Below, piece after piece: positions 55,101 to 62,988 of a stretch of 64,000 nucleotides of DNA; position 1 is the stretch's first letter; every line of letters begins with the position of its first letter. The stretch covers positions 2,331,976 through 2,395,975 of the forward strand of contig VZRN01001305.1 of assembly GCA_013397935.1 (NCBI GenBank), in the 5' to 3' direction. The notes under the pieces are model-generated. The model saw nothing but the letters and a program-made list of their open reading frames with translations, had not been told where the DNA came from and searched no databases. Position numbers and translations under genes: made by a program. The DNA is from Dasyornis broadbenti (lineage: Eukaryota; Chordata; Aves; Passeriformes; Dasyornithidae).

Positions 55101-58100
55101 CCTTCATCAACAGGTTGTATAGTAGTCTTCTCAGGATTAGGGTCTTTGAATGGCTTACAAGGTTTTTAGTCCCTGGCCTACATACACAGAAGTTCTGCTG
55201 GCTCTCTGCTGCTAGGGTACAGCTTTATGGACTTTGTTTTGTAGAGACCATTGTCAAGGAAAGATTAGTTGATGTAGTTATAGGGCCTGGCAAATAATCT
55301 TTTTGTTGGTGGTGTTCTTTGTTTGGAAGAAAAACAATAACAAAGTTTTCTGGTTCTGCCAATAAAGTAGGAGAAGTATTTTAGGATCAGCTCGCTTTAT
55401 TCAGCAGAAGAACTCTGAAGAGGAATCCTTTGCTTTTTTCTTACCACGGTTGACTACAGAGCCTGGCCTTACACTCAACTTCAGTGCCACAGCTGTTAAA
55501 AGTAGTATGGTGAGGATCGTTGTTACTATGCTTTTTTCTGAGTTGATGTATGTTTATCTTGTTTAAATAACAAAGTCTGTGGTTAATATTTGGTGCTGCT
55601 TAGCATTTTCATACTGCTTGTAAATTAGTGTTTTCATCTAATTTAAGACACTGGATTTGTATCCCTTTGGCTCTTTGATAAATTTCCTAGCTTCCTAGTT
55701 GTACTATTTTAGTACAAGGAGAGGAGTAAAGCAGTGTAGGTTTAAACCAACAATTTTTTTGTAGTTGTTAAAACTTTCGTTGCATTCATTGTATAAATTA
55801 CATGCTTGTGGTAAAATAATTGAACATGGGACTGGGGATGAGGGTGTGTTGTTATTAGCGATGCATGTTGTTACAAGATGGCCTTCCTCATGCCACTGCC
55901 TTGTGTAACAGAAATGTGTAAAACATTCACGAGAGATACAACACTTGCAGAACAATGTATCTTCCAGCCACACTGACAGTTATTTCTTTCTTGTCAGATT
56001 TAGTTCTCTACTAACCTAGCCTAGGCCAGAACCAGTCAAATGGAAATAGTTTTCATATCCACATATTGTGAATTACCTTAATATTCCATTTGTCCAATTT
56101 AACTGTTAGTCATTACAATAATTTTTATAACCTGCTTGCATTCTCTAAGAAAGGGTGGCACCTCACTAACTTCACTTTCTACTGTGCAAGAGCTTTGTTC
56201 CCATCTACCTGCATAAATCAAAATCCAAATGAAAGGGTTGTTTGGGGAGTGGGGGCGGTCTGTATTTTTGTACGTGTGGTTTGAAATGCACTCTTAGCTG
56301 ATTTTGCAAATTATGACATTGTGGTGACGTGTCCTGCTGTTCCATGCAGTCTTGCGCATGTATGATAATACTGCATTAAGACAGACGCCAGACTGAAGTC
56401 CCTTGAAAATGCAGATCATATTACCAGTGCTGAATTATTTTACCAACCAGTTCTCAAATATGTACTTTTTTAACTCTTTGTTTTCCCCTCCAAACTATTT
56501 AGGTAAAATATTTCGTACTAAGAAACCCTTCATCCTTCCCAGTTACGTTGCAGCTTCTGCCTCTTTCTTACTACCCTGATCCCCAAGCTTCACTGAGTCT
56601 GCTGAACAAATGGTAATAACTATCTCAGGATACTGTTTTCCCTTTTAAAAGATCTCATTTGCTATGCCTTATGATTGTTGCTTACTGGGGTTTTTTTAGT
56701 TTTTCAAAGTGTAACTTAAGTGGGGATTATGTTCTGACCCATTTTGGCAGATACAGCCATGTTCAGAGCAGCTCCCTGTATGGTGCATGCCTTTTTAATG
56801 TACCCCATCATTGATAAAACACAAATTGAAGCAAGTTTGTGTCTGCCAGATGTAAATTATAGTTGCTTATCCTCTGGGATCTGAAGCTTAGAGCAAGCGG
56901 CCCAGGTGAGGTGAACAACTTACAGAGTTGTGGTTGTGCATCTGCTCACAGTGCTAGTTGTTATCTGTAGAGTCTGTAGACAGATCGGTGAAAAGAAAGT
57001 ATCTAAACTGTCCCACCAGGAAAAGTTTTCTTGTTAGCCTTTTCTTAGGTAATAACCCTGGCTGAAGAGCAAACAGGACGCAGGAAGAAAAATGCAGGTC
57101 CAGAGGGCGGAACCTCAACATAAATGTTTAGGGTCAACTAAGTAAATGTTTCTGCATTGTTTTGCACTTTCTGTTTTAGAATTGAGAAATCTAGAGAAGA
57201 GTTAGATGAACAATGAAGGGACCTGGTGAGGTGAGCTGAAGTTCACCAAAATAAGCCCTGGCTGTCACACTTAACTTTGAAAAAATGTTATTTTTGGTAG
57301 GACTGTTTGGTTACAAACAGTGGGATTACTCCTGTGCTTAGGTGTAACTTGCTTATTTGGGGTCCCAATCCTTGTGTAATTGCTTCCTTAACCTCATTTC
57401 TTTACATAGGTACATGTATGTGCATATATATGTCTGTGTATATATATATGCGCATTAATAACTGCATCTGTTTGCATACTAAATACTATTTCCACATAGA
57501 CTCTTTCTAGTGGTTTGCAATTACATTTTCTCTGTATTTGCACACTTTCATTTCTGTAGATCTTCTAAGTTTACCAGAAATCACATCCATTAACTGGTTC
57601 TTTTTAAGCTAATGTCATAGACAGTTGCGACAAGTGAATTTTCATTTCAGTGGCTGGAGGTTCATTTGTCCTCTATAATCTACATTTTATCTGTTGGTTT
57701 TCTTCCGTCAGCTTTTAATACCTTAGTGTCAAATGCTTATAATTTGCACTTAGGCAAAGAAAATCAACTGCTTTAAGTGAATTTGATTTGCAAATTATGT
57801 GATAGAAAAATAGGAATTTATCCCAAACAAATCATGAGCAGAAAGGGAAATACTTGAATAAATTATATGAGATTTAATGATGATCATTTCTTAACAGTTA
57901 TGCCAGCAGAAAAAGCTTTGGGGAATTTGTGTTTGTGTGGCTTAGAAATTCTGTTTCTTGATATGATCTTTTACAGTATTCTGTGCTGACAGACCTAAAA
58001 TGCTCAGCCGTTTGTCTGTGTTCCAAGTGTGTGGAAGCCACATAAAACTGATTTGCAGTGTATTCTGTAGAAATGCAGACCCACATTTCCACCATATTTC

Positions 58101-61100
58101 ACATCTGCCAAAACACGGTTGTAAAAGTACTCTTTTTTTAAGAATAGATGCCAGCATGTAAAAATAAGTCAATGCAGTTCTGACAGGCTGTGTTTCAAGT
58201 GCTTAACTTTTTGTTTTGGTTTATTTAGGTTCGGCATAAATGTGCAAGCTATTAATTTCACAACCACTGAATTCAGGCTAATGGATGAATGTTCTCACAG
58301 GGTAAGATGGCTAATTTTGGTAGAAGAAATGCTCTGACACACTAGGGAAAGCTTTTTCTAGCTATACTGCTTCTGGGTTTTTCACAAGTGCGATTTAAAG
58401 CCATTTCACAGTGTTTTCTTTCTTGATTCTTTGTCAGGTTTGTGTGTGTATGTGTGACTTGACACTTAGCTCCAGGCTGACCATGAAGTGTCAGGCTGTT
58501 GAGTCAGTGATGTCAGGAGCTGGCTGGTGATCTTTTCAGTAGAGGGAAATAGTGTCAAGTAGTTCAAGGGAGGAGGAGGCGGATTTCTCCCCTTCAGCTT
58601 CATGCCATTGCAACTCATGGATTCAGGTTTGGAATGTCATGGTTCTCTCTGGTTCCCATTGCCTGATTTTTACCTGAGTGTGGTGATACTTGACTGTATC
58701 ACAACAGTGCTGAGCTGTGCTTAAACCCTGAGGTATTGTGTCATGGATGACAGAAACAGAGAAGATCAGGGATGTTGGCATAATCTGTTGTCCAGAGTAC
58801 TCTCCAGAGTACCAGGAGAATTTCTTCTTAGGCTTCTGGTTTGTGCAAAAGCCCAGAATTAATGTATTTTCCTTGCTGTTTGGGCATGCTGCAGCTTCAT
58901 CTTTAATGTCTTGTGTAGATACATGTTCCTGCACATATGTTTTAAGATCTTAATGAAATATTTGTACCTTGTAAAAAGAAAAAAGTATGTTTGCTACACT
59001 AATCAAAGCTGACCTTCCCATTCTGGCAACAGTTGCAAGAGTTTCTGTGAAAGAGAGGAGACAGCAGTTCATAAATCCTAGCCTGTAGGCACACTGAAAA
59101 AGCGAAGGTAGCACAGGGGTAGGAGTGAGTTTGCACAGTCCGATACTCTTGACCAAATGGAAAAATAGCTGTAGATCTCCACATCAGTGTGTGCAATATA
59201 TGTTTTTCATTAGATTTAAAGAGCTGTGGGGAACATGCATGGTTAGGTAGGTATTCAGCACATAGGAGATGGATCTTGGATTGTTAACCAAATCAGTAGT
59301 TGTTAGTATTTAAATTTTTGCATTTGTCCTCGTTTCCGTAGTCAGTTTATGTGCAGTGAATTGTTAGGCTCGTGTTTGAGTGCATGTGTGTCTTTATAGG
59401 GAATGATACGATGAAGTTTGCAAATGCCATACATGGCTTGCGTTTAATAAATAGTGATTATTAAATGCAGGTTCTTCAGTTTTTGTGTGTTGTTTTTCAT
59501 CAAATAGACTAAGAATAAAAACACTTTGAACTGAAAAAGATCAGGAAAGCTGTTAATACAACTCATAAATTGAAAAACAATGAAGCAAGAGCCCATTTTG
59601 GAATGTTTTTTGTCTGCTGTGGGTGTCTGATCACCCCTTTGTAAGTGTGGACCCCCACTTGTGGAAGTGCAAGTTCTAGGGCTGTTTTTAATTTTTCAAA
59701 GGCAGAAAGAATAAACAACAGTATAAAAAAAAAACCAAACAAAAATTTACATTATTTCCAGACTAAGTGAACTTCTCATAGTCCTGGTTTTCAATTAATA
59801 TGGTTGAGAATTTGCTCTGGCTTCTTTCCAGGAACTCAAATGATCAGCATAGTTGCCAACAGTCCCTTTCTCACTTCAGTCAAGTTGCAAGTCATACGCT
59901 GAGGGTATAATGGTTGCCACATTTCCCTGTACAATCAGTGCACTGTCAGTTCTTGTGTTGTGAAGTGTTTCACGATTCCTTGAATATGAAGGACATTATA
60001 TAATTTCTTTTCCATCTGACCAAATAAAAGCTGTTTTAAATAATGAAGTAATACATTCCTCATAATAAGTGCAGTAATGTGAACTTTTGCTCAAATAAAC
60101 AATCTTATCTGATATTTTATGTTGTCAAAATGAAAGACTTTTGTGTAACAAGTTAGCTGTTTCTGCACCTTGCCATATCTTATGTGGTGCTAAGTAGTGA
60201 TACAGTGATTTCTTTATTGACGTCTTTAAACACATGTTTTTGGTGAGTAAGAAGTGCATTTTTTGTTGAACAGAATGCACATCAAGAGGACCTCATCACC
60301 AAGAAATGCAGTTCTGAGATGCTTTGGTTAAGTTTACAGCCTCTGGAAACCAGAAAAGTTGGTGTAGTTTTTACACCTCTTGACTACAAAAGAGTAGCTT
60401 CCCTTATTTTAATCAGGTAAGCCAAGTTTTAGTTGTAAATGAGAATCAACCAACTCAATGTAAAAATGAATTTGCAAAGTCTTGGCACATCGACAAGTGG
60501 TCAACATTTGAAAGTTAGAATACCTCTGGTTTAATAAAAGTTGCTCTAAGTGTGTCTCTGCCTTATGTCTCCATCATTCATTTTCTTGATATGTGGTCGA
60601 AGGATTATAAAATGCATGTGACTACTGAGGCAGTTTTGAGTTGAAAGAAACGCATTGTGTGGCTTTGCTGTTATTTCAACTTGACTCCGTAATGATAGGA
60701 GTTTTGTATCCAGTAAGTCTGCTGTGCAGCCAAACATTGGTTATCTTTGTAGGAAAAGAGAGTTTATGGAAGAAGCAACCATTTTTATACTATGTGGCAC
60801 TGTTGTTATCCAGTGGGAGTGGTTGCTAAATTTGCTCTTTCACTGTGTGAAATTCACTAGTGGCTGGTTCTAGAGTGATCCTGTCTCTGTTTAGGGCAAA
60901 CCTGTCCAGGTCTGGCCACTGATTCTGTTACTGAAACACTTGGTTGTCTTGGTTTGGCACCTAGAGAGCAAAGCTGTGATTTCTCAATCTTAATTTGTGC
61001 TTTAGTGGCTGATTGCTTGGTTTTTATATTATGGCAGAAACAACTTAACTGTTCTGGATGTGGTCAATGTAGAAGGCTTTGGAGCCAAAGAATTGCTTAA

Positions 61101-62988
61101 AGTAGGGGGAAGACTCCCTGGTGCAGGAGGATCCCTTCGATTCAAGGTGCCAGAAGCCACACTAATGGACTGCAGACGACGTGAGTAAGGAGACACAGGT
61201 CTCTGGTTGTGCAGATGGCTGCTTTGCTCTGCACTGGTACTGATGCAGAACATTAATGTTACATAAACAGAATGTTGAAAGATGAAGAGCATGGCCATGA
61301 GAAGTGTAGATTCTCTTTTTTCAAAACGCCGAAAGTAGTTAAAAGTTCTAGTAGTACACTACTGCAAAACAGTCTGTGTTAAATCTTGGTCACTTACGTG
61401 GTTTTTTTTATTAGACTGTAAGTAAAAATAGAAATTTATTTATGAATGTAAGAAAATAATTTTTATGCACTGTAAAATAATTGCTCTATTTTTTTTTGCC
61501 TTTAAGAACTGAAAGACAGCAAGCAAATTCTATCCATTACGAAGAACTTCAAAGTAGAGAATATTGGGCCTCTTCCTATAACAATTTCATCAATGAAAAT
61601 CAATGGTTACAGTTGCCAAGGATATGGATTTGAAGTGTTAGACTGTCAGGAATTTTTCCTGGCTCAGAACTCATCACGAGAGATCAGCATTGTGTAAGCA
61701 CTGACAAATTTGCTGACAAAATAACTGAAGTGGAAGTTTGAAATAATTAATTTCAGGAATAGACACTCCAATAGCATATCACACACAAAATTTTGAATGG
61801 AAATTTAAAAACCATTTCCCTGAGGAGAATACAAATGGATAATATAATAGTGGTTCTTTATGTGACCTTTTTTTTAAAAAAGCAGCATAAATGCTTTTAT
61901 CAGTGCATTACGAAGTAATAAATTAAAGGAAAAGAGTTGCCACAATTTTTTATTTGCTTGTTATTCTCTAGCTTGTTCCAAGCAGCCTGACTACAATCTA
62001 GTCATTTTGTCCCAACATCACAGATAGTCTAAAACTGATTCTTTTTAAACTATTCTTGAGGGAAAGATAGTGTGACCTAAGCAAAAGTAAATTTAATATT
62101 ACTAATATGAATTTACTAATTCATCAAACTAAAGTAACTGTGGTTTTCTATACAACAAATTTCACCTCTACTGACTGGAAAGGCAAGTCGTACCTTCTAG
62201 CAATCAAGTAGAATTGTGAGATGGGTCAGGGAAGTGGAAGAAGAGACAAATTTGATGTTTTCTTCTTTCTGTGTCTTTCCAGCTTTGTACCGTAGTACCT
62301 GGCCCTTTCTGAAATAATGCTGGCTGTATGCTTGGCAGCTGTGCTTTTGTTGATTAACCTGAGTTGATAATGCGCACCTCCTTGAGAAAAGGAAAATTAG
62401 TCACAGTAATAAGAGTATTGTGAAGAGTCACAATAAACCTGCATATTTTGCTGATTTAAGATGTCCTGAAAGGCTTAATCTCTGTTAGGTGATAATGCTA
62501 CCTGCATAGTTTAAGTAGATAGTGGACACTTAATTTAACTGTGCTTTAAAAAAATATTAAGTCATATTATTTAATATTATCAAACCACTGTTAATTATTA
62601 TTATTAAATGAATAAATTAATGATTCATGTGAATAATCCACAAATATTTTAGTAATTTTAAGAATACTATTAAATTATTAGTAAATATTATTAAATTCAT
62701 TTTCATATTCTTGTTGTTATATTTTTAGTATTGGTGTGACTTCAGAAAATTAAAGTCAGCCCAACAATGAAAATGTAACACCATCTCTATTTTTCCTGAC
62801 AGGTTCACTCCTGACTTTACATCTTCATGGGTAATTCGTGAGCTCACACTGGTGACTGCTGCTGATTTGGAATTCCACTTCACACTCAACGTGACTCTTC
62901 CTCACCATCTGTTACCGCTATGTGCGGATGTGGTGCCAGGACCCAGCTGGGAAGAGTCTTTCTGGAGGCTCACTGTCCTCTTTGTCAG
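7126..62988 (+). CDS. TMEM131L: TMEM131L (transmembrane protein 131-like), partial gene, 21 internal coding exons
   Basis: Spliced reading of 21 exons gives 822 codons plus 2 nt with consistent phase at every junction and GT..AG at all introns. The product aligns collinearly with vertebrate TMEM131L as I recall it (motifs [46 protein letters not shown]-type, [36 protein letters not shown]). TMEM131L matches far better than the paralogue TMEM131, which has LRVAGKLPGPGSSLRFKI at the equivalent place. It is a type I membrane protein. The part seen here is the luminal/extracellular ectodomain of PapD/MSP-like beta-sandwich modules with about ten NxS/T sequons. Missing: exon 1 with signal peptide (upstream) and the transmembrane helix, cytoplasmic tail and stop (downstream). 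Family roles, not shown here: TMEM131 proteins aid collagen secretion, and TMEM131L attenuates Wnt signalling in thymocytes. No frameshift or internal stop was found, so the gene looks functional. Confidence 0.96.
10062..10149. repeat. (GTTT)n / T-rich low-complexity tract
   Basis: Interspersed G in long T runs, ending in about 20 uninterrupted T bases. It lies about 80 bases upstream of a CR1 3' fragment in intron 2. Simple-sequence DNA; open frames across it on either strand are artefacts. Confidence 0.9.
10226..10508 (+). mobile_element. CR1 LINE, 3'-end fragment, plus orientation
   Basis: Strong match to the 3' end of chicken-repeat-1 retroposons: GAGGTTTAGGTTGGATATT, then GGGCACTGGAACAGGCTCCC, GTTCAAGAAACGTTTGGA, TTGGACTTGATGATCCTTG, and the diagnostic CR1 terminal 8-bp repeats ATTCTGTGATTCTGTGA at 10491-10507. 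CR1 copies are usually 5'-truncated and lack a poly(A) tail, as here. It is non-autonomous and marks the genome as avian/sauropsid. No reverse-transcriptase coding sequence is retained. Confidence 0.93.
13673..14320 (+). other. 215-codon open frame in intron 2, not recognised
   Basis: A genuine ATG at 13673 opens a frame closed by TAG at 14318-14320. It is the longest continuous frame in the window. The predicted peptide starts with a hydrophobic segment and is rich in Leu, Val, Cys and Pro. I see no conserved motif, Kozak support or splice structure, and the overlapping minus strand is also open for 110 codons, which suggests stop-poor composition (GC-richer DNA) rather than coding. Probably not a gene. 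Confidence 0.15.
17151..17184. repeat. TA/TGTA microsatellite
   Basis: Alternating TATATG/TATACA units over about 34 bases in intron 2. Confidence 0.8.
17644..17686. repeat. Nested inverted repeat
   Basis: GTAATTCAG at 17644-17652 pairs with CTGAATTAC at 17678-17686. Inside it CAGGAGT pairs with ACTCCTG, and AGTACTGAAGT-like units repeat. The 43-bp block could fold into alternative hairpins. Function unknown. Confidence 0.7.
23815..23834. repeat. Poly(T) tract
   Basis: Run of about 17-20 T bases in intron 2, preceded by CCCC. No retroposon body is evident on either side. Confidence 0.8.
25506..25556. repeat. 27-bp tandem duplication, two copies
   Basis: The unit beginning TAGGAAGATTATCACTC occurs at 25506 and again at 25533, in near-perfect head-to-tail arrangement. 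A simple local duplication in intron 2. Confidence 0.9.
28788..28990 (-). mobile_element. CR1 LINE, 3'-end fragment, minus orientation
   Basis: Reverse complement of a CR1 3' region: GGAATCATAGCATGGTT, then AGGGACCTCAGTCTAGTTCC, GGGACACCTTCCACTAGAC, GAGCCCCTGTCCAACCTGG, CCACAACTTCCCAGGGCAAC and CCTCACAGTAAAAAATAAAG. The order is that of the element's 3' end read backwards. About 200 bp, 5'-truncated, with no coding capacity. Diverged by point changes, so not recent. Confidence 0.93.
33567..33582 (+). mobile_element. Possible tiny CR1 terminal remnant
   Basis: TTCTATGATTCTATG resembles the terminal octamer repeats of CR1, preceded by CTCCC. Upstream sequence is not clearly CR1, so this may be chance or a very diverged copy. 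Confidence 0.25.
34570..34641 (+). CDS. TMEM131L: TMEM131L exon E3
   Basis: 72 nt between ATTTTCAG and GTGAGT. The first base completes the serine begun in E2. It encodes residues 15-38 plus two bases of Gln39, including [13 protein letters not shown], the opening beta strands of the N-terminal TMEM131-family PapD-like module (mammalian LHFQPSVLDFG). Confidence 0.95.
34642..35560 (+). other. TMEM131L: Intron 3 of TMEM131L
   Basis: GTGAGT to a T-rich CCTGCTTTAG acceptor, 919 bp. Nothing else recognised in it. Confidence 0.9.
35561..35684 (+). CDS. TMEM131L: TMEM131L exon E4
   Basis: 124 nt, acceptor CCTGCTTTAG after a T run, donor GTGAGT. Encodes residues 39-80: [17 protein letters not shown], then [15 protein letters not shown]. 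This is the core of the PapD/MSP-like N-terminal module and closely matches the mammalian protein. Confidence 0.97.
35685..36743 (+). other. TMEM131L: Intron 4 of TMEM131L
   Basis: 1.06 kb, GTGAGT to TCTCTGCAG. No repeats or other features recognised. Confidence 0.9.
36744..36860 (+). CDS. TMEM131L: TMEM131L exon E5
   Basis: 117 nt, phase 0 at both ends, between CTCTGCAG and GTAATT. Residues 81-119: [36 protein letters not shown]. Contains a glycosylation sequon (NTS). It completes the strands of the PapD-like module that in TMEM131 family members is implicated in procollagen binding. Confidence 0.97.
36861..38897 (+). other. TMEM131L: Intron 5 of TMEM131L
   Basis: 2.0 kb, GTAATT to ATACCAG. 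Holds short A runs near 38125 and 38246; no gene or transposon recognised. Confidence 0.9.
38898..39008 (+). CDS. TMEM131L: TMEM131L exon E6
   Basis: 111 nt after an AT-rich poly-T acceptor ending ATACCAG, donor GTACAG. Residues 120-156: [30 protein letters not shown]. Corresponds to mammalian VSGIGTRR..LPNAYFLLPKVQSIQ. It links the first PapD-like module to the next beta-sandwich. More diverged than E4 and E5. Confidence 0.93.
39009..45038 (+). other. TMEM131L: Intron 6 of TMEM131L, 6.0 kb
   Basis: GTACAG to TTCTTACAG. Contains a (TG)n run at about 42980-42993. No transposon, RNA gene or convincing coding region seen; open frames here are short. Confidence 0.88.
42980..42993. repeat. (TG)n microsatellite
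   Basis: About seven TG units in intron 6. Confidence 0.8.
45039..45116 (+). CDS. TMEM131L: TMEM131L exon E7
   Basis: 78 nt, phase 0 both ends, between TTTCTTACAG and GTATGT. Residues 157-182: [18 protein letters not shown], then NDTYQLIK. Matches mammalian TTNTSLLQVQLECSLHN. Two sequons, NAS and NDT. Confidence 0.93.
45117..46984 (+). other. TMEM131L: Intron 7 of TMEM131L
   Basis: 1.87 kb, GTATGT to TCTCACTCCAG. A GC- and CpG-richer block lies at about 45480-46240, and a (CA)n run at 46947-46961 is just upstream of the acceptor. No gene recognised. Confidence 0.88.
46947..46961. repeat. (CA)n microsatellite upstream of E8
   Basis: CACACACACACACAC about 25 bases before the E8 acceptor. CA repeats this close to an acceptor can affect exon inclusion through hnRNP L; that is family knowledge, not shown here. 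Confidence 0.8.
46985..47138 (+). CDS. TMEM131L: TMEM131L exon E8
   Basis: 154 nt after CTCACTCCAG, donor GTAAGT. Residues 183-233 plus one base: [18 protein letters not shown], then [19 protein letters not shown]. Matches the mammalian GCYLESDDVLRLQMSIMV..LLDHLSIVYVA segment. Confidence 0.94.
47139..49214 (+). other. TMEM131L: Intron 8 of TMEM131L
   Basis: 2.1 kb, GTAAGT to TTTGGACAG. Ordinary intronic sequence; nothing recognised. Confidence 0.88.
49215..49273 (+). CDS. TMEM131L: TMEM131L exon E9
   Basis: 59 nt between GGACAG and GTAATT. Residues 234-253, including [17 protein letters not shown], almost identical to mammalian AVNMYILHSGNSLIWIQ. Short exon fixed by homology and phase. Confidence 0.95.
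49274..49633 (+). other. TMEM131L: Intron 9 of TMEM131L
   Basis: 360 bp, GTAATT to CATGCAG, with a run of about 16 T bases at about 49449-49465. Nothing else seen. Confidence 0.9.
49634..49742 (+). CDS. TMEM131L: TMEM131L exon E10
   Basis: 109 nt between TTCATGCAG and GTAACA. Residues 254-289 plus one base: [20 protein letters not shown], then [13 protein letters not shown]. Matches mammalian DIRHFSQRDALSLQFEPVLL..TNFTKIASFTCK. One sequon (NFT). Confidence 0.96.
49743..50686 (+). other. TMEM131L: Intron 10 of TMEM131L
   Basis: 944 bp, GTAACA to TCTTTCCCAG. Carries a perfect 13-bp hairpin close to the donor, listed separately. Confidence 0.9.
49784..49814. repeat. Perfect 13-bp inverted repeat (hairpin) near the E10 donor
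   Basis: TTGCTGAAAAAAG at 49784-49796 pairs without mismatch with CTTTTTTCAGCAA at 49802-49814 across a 5-nt loop (GGTAT). It begins about 42 bases into intron 10, so it could fold in the pre-mRNA beside the 5' splice site. Confidence 0.9.
50687..50792 (+). CDS. TMEM131L: TMEM131L exon E11
   Basis: 106 nt between TTTCCCAG and GTAGGT. Residues 290-324 plus two bases: [18 protein letters not shown], then [15 protein letters not shown]. Matches mammalian ATSCDSG..TPTLKACLFSSVAQG. The inter-strand loop is diverged, and CLFC gains a cysteine relative to mammalian CLFS. Confidence 0.93.
50793..51443 (+). other. TMEM131L: Intron 11 of TMEM131L
   Basis: 651 bp, GTAGGT to TACTTTACAG. The last 92 bases are open in the protein frame from an ATG at 51352 (see findings). 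Nothing else recognised. Confidence 0.9.
51444..51597 (+). CDS. TMEM131L: TMEM131L exon E12
   Basis: 154 nt between TTTACAG and GTAAGC. Residues 325-376: [20 protein letters not shown], then [20 protein letters not shown]. Matches mammalian [26 protein letters not shown]. Sequon NTS is conserved. Confidence 0.97.
51598..52225 (+). other. TMEM131L: Intron 12 of TMEM131L
   Basis: 628 bp, GTAAGC to TTCTTTTTAG. Nothing recognised. Confidence 0.9.
52226..52396 (+). CDS. TMEM131L: TMEM131L exon E13
   Basis: 171 nt, phase 0 both ends, between CTTTTTAG and GTATTG. Residues 377-433: [20 protein letters not shown], then [20 protein letters not shown]. Strong match to mammalian [23 protein letters not shown] and IPLQIYS. 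End of one beta-sandwich module. Confidence 0.97.
52397..52711 (+). other. TMEM131L: Intron 13 of TMEM131L
   Basis: 315 bp, GTATTG to TTTTTCCAG. Ends at the first AG of a tandem CAGCAG acceptor. GAATCATAG near 52573 is too short to call a CR1 end. Confidence 0.88.
52712..52781 (+). CDS. TMEM131L: TMEM131L exon E14
   Basis: 70 nt, donor GTAGGC. Residues 434-456 plus one base: [20 protein letters not shown]. Matches mammalian [20 protein letters not shown]. The upstream AG is preferred because Q434 aligns with the mammalian E; use of the downstream AG would start at 52715 and drop one Gln. Confidence 0.94.
52782..54702 (+). other. TMEM131L: Intron 14 of TMEM131L
   Basis: 1.9 kb, GTAGGC to TATCGTTTTAG. 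A short A/C run lies at about 53213-53232. No other feature recognised. Confidence 0.88.
54703..54820 (+). CDS. TMEM131L: TMEM131L exon E15
   Basis: 118 nt between ATCGTTTTAG and GTCTGT. Residues 457-495 plus two bases: [20 protein letters not shown], then [20 protein letters not shown]. Matches mammalian [24 protein letters not shown]. The donor CAG|GTCTGT is weak (C at +3). Confidence 0.94.
54821..55370 (+). other. TMEM131L: Intron 15 of TMEM131L, weak splice signals
   Basis: 550 bp with a non-consensus donor GTCTGT and an acceptor AATAAAGTAG that has a poor pyrimidine tract. It includes an AATAAA hexamer at 55361-55366. No gene or repeat recognised inside. Confidence 0.85.
55371..55509 (+). 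CDS. TMEM131L: TMEM131L exon E16
   Basis: 139 nt, acceptor AAAGTAG, donor GTGAGG. Residues 496-542: [20 protein letters not shown], then [20 protein letters not shown]. Matches mammalian RNVLGTTRFAHLKKSKESESF and AEPGLMLNFSATA. The start is fixed by phase: the next AG downstream (exon start 55385) would shift the frame and reach TGA after about 11 codons. One sequon (NFS). Confidence 0.93.
55510..56502 (+). other. TMEM131L: Intron 16 of TMEM131L
   Basis: 993 bp, GTGAGG to CAAACTATTTAG. Nothing recognised. Confidence 0.9.
56503..56612 (+). CDS. TMEM131L: TMEM131L exon E17
   Basis: 110 nt between CTATTTAG and GTAATA. Residues 543-578 plus two bases: [20 protein letters not shown], then [17 protein letters not shown]. 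Matches mammalian [30 protein letters not shown]. A typical MSP/ASH-like strand pattern with the NPSS turn. Confidence 0.97.
56613..58228 (+). other. TMEM131L: Intron 17 of TMEM131L
   Basis: 1.6 kb, GTAATA to TTTATTTAG. Contains a TATA/TGTA microsatellite at 57411-57453. No gene recognised. Confidence 0.88.
57411..57453. repeat. TA/TGTA microsatellite
   Basis: Alternating TATATG, TGTGTA and TATATATATG units over about 43 bases in intron 17. Confidence 0.8.
58229..58301 (+). CDS. TMEM131L: TMEM131L exon E18
   Basis: 73 nt between TTATTTAG and GTAAGA. Residues 579-603: [20 protein letters not shown], then CSHR. Matches mammalian [22 protein letters not shown]. Sequon NFT is conserved. Confidence 0.95.
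58302..60273 (+). other. TMEM131L: Intron 18 of TMEM131L
   Basis: 2.0 kb, GTAAGA to TTGTTGAACAG. Nothing recognised apart from a short A run near 59727. Confidence 0.88.
60274..60416 (+). CDS. TMEM131L: TMEM131L exon E19
   Basis: 143 nt between TGTTGAACAG and GTAAGC. Residues 604-650 plus two bases: [20 protein letters not shown], then [12 protein letters not shown]. Matches mammalian [32 protein letters not shown]. The N-terminal part is diverged, the rest is highly conserved. Confidence 0.96.
60417..61037 (+). other. TMEM131L: Intron 19 of TMEM131L
   Basis: 621 bp, GTAAGC to TTATGGCAG. Nothing recognised. Confidence 0.9.
61038..61180 (+). CDS. TMEM131L: TMEM131L exon E20
   Basis: 143 nt between TTATGGCAG and GTGAGT. 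Residues 651-698 plus one base: [20 protein letters not shown], then [20 protein letters not shown] and LMDCRR. Nearly identical to mammalian TMEM131L. This segment separates it from TMEM131. Sequon NLT. Confidence 0.98.
61181..61506 (+). other. TMEM131L: Intron 20 of TMEM131L
   Basis: 326 bp, GTGAGT to a T-rich TTTGCCTTTAAG acceptor. Nothing else seen. Confidence 0.9.
61507..61693 (+). CDS. TMEM131L: TMEM131L exon E21
   Basis: 187 nt between GCCTTTAAG and GTAAGC. Residues 699-760 plus two bases: [40 protein letters not shown], then [21 protein letters not shown] membrane-proximal Ig-like/PapD-like module with conserved Cys in SCQGYG and LDCQ. Sequon NSS. Confidence 0.98.
61694..62802 (+). 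other. TMEM131L: Intron 21 of TMEM131L
   Basis: 1.1 kb, GTAAGC to TTCCTGACAG. Its 3' half holds a very AT-rich stretch (about 62546-62732) of ATTATTA and TTAAATTA motifs. Confidence 0.9.
62546..62732. repeat. AT-rich ATTATTA block
   Basis: About 190 bases of nearly pure A and T with recurring TTATTATTA and AATATT motifs. Low-complexity intronic DNA 70 bases upstream of E22. Confidence 0.75.
62803..62988 (+). CDS. TMEM131L: TMEM131L exon E22 (last exon in window)
   Basis: 186 nt between TCCTGACAG and GTAATG. Residues 761-822 plus two bases: [40 protein letters not shown], then [17 protein letters not shown]. It ends at the start of the expected transmembrane helix, whose remainder is in the next exon outside the window. 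Sequon NVT. Confidence 0.98.

Noticed and set aside
55385..55509. Alternative E16 start after ATTTTAG
   Set aside because: It shifts the frame to TGA within about 11 codons and loses the RSILGSARF match; kept only as a possible minor splice form.
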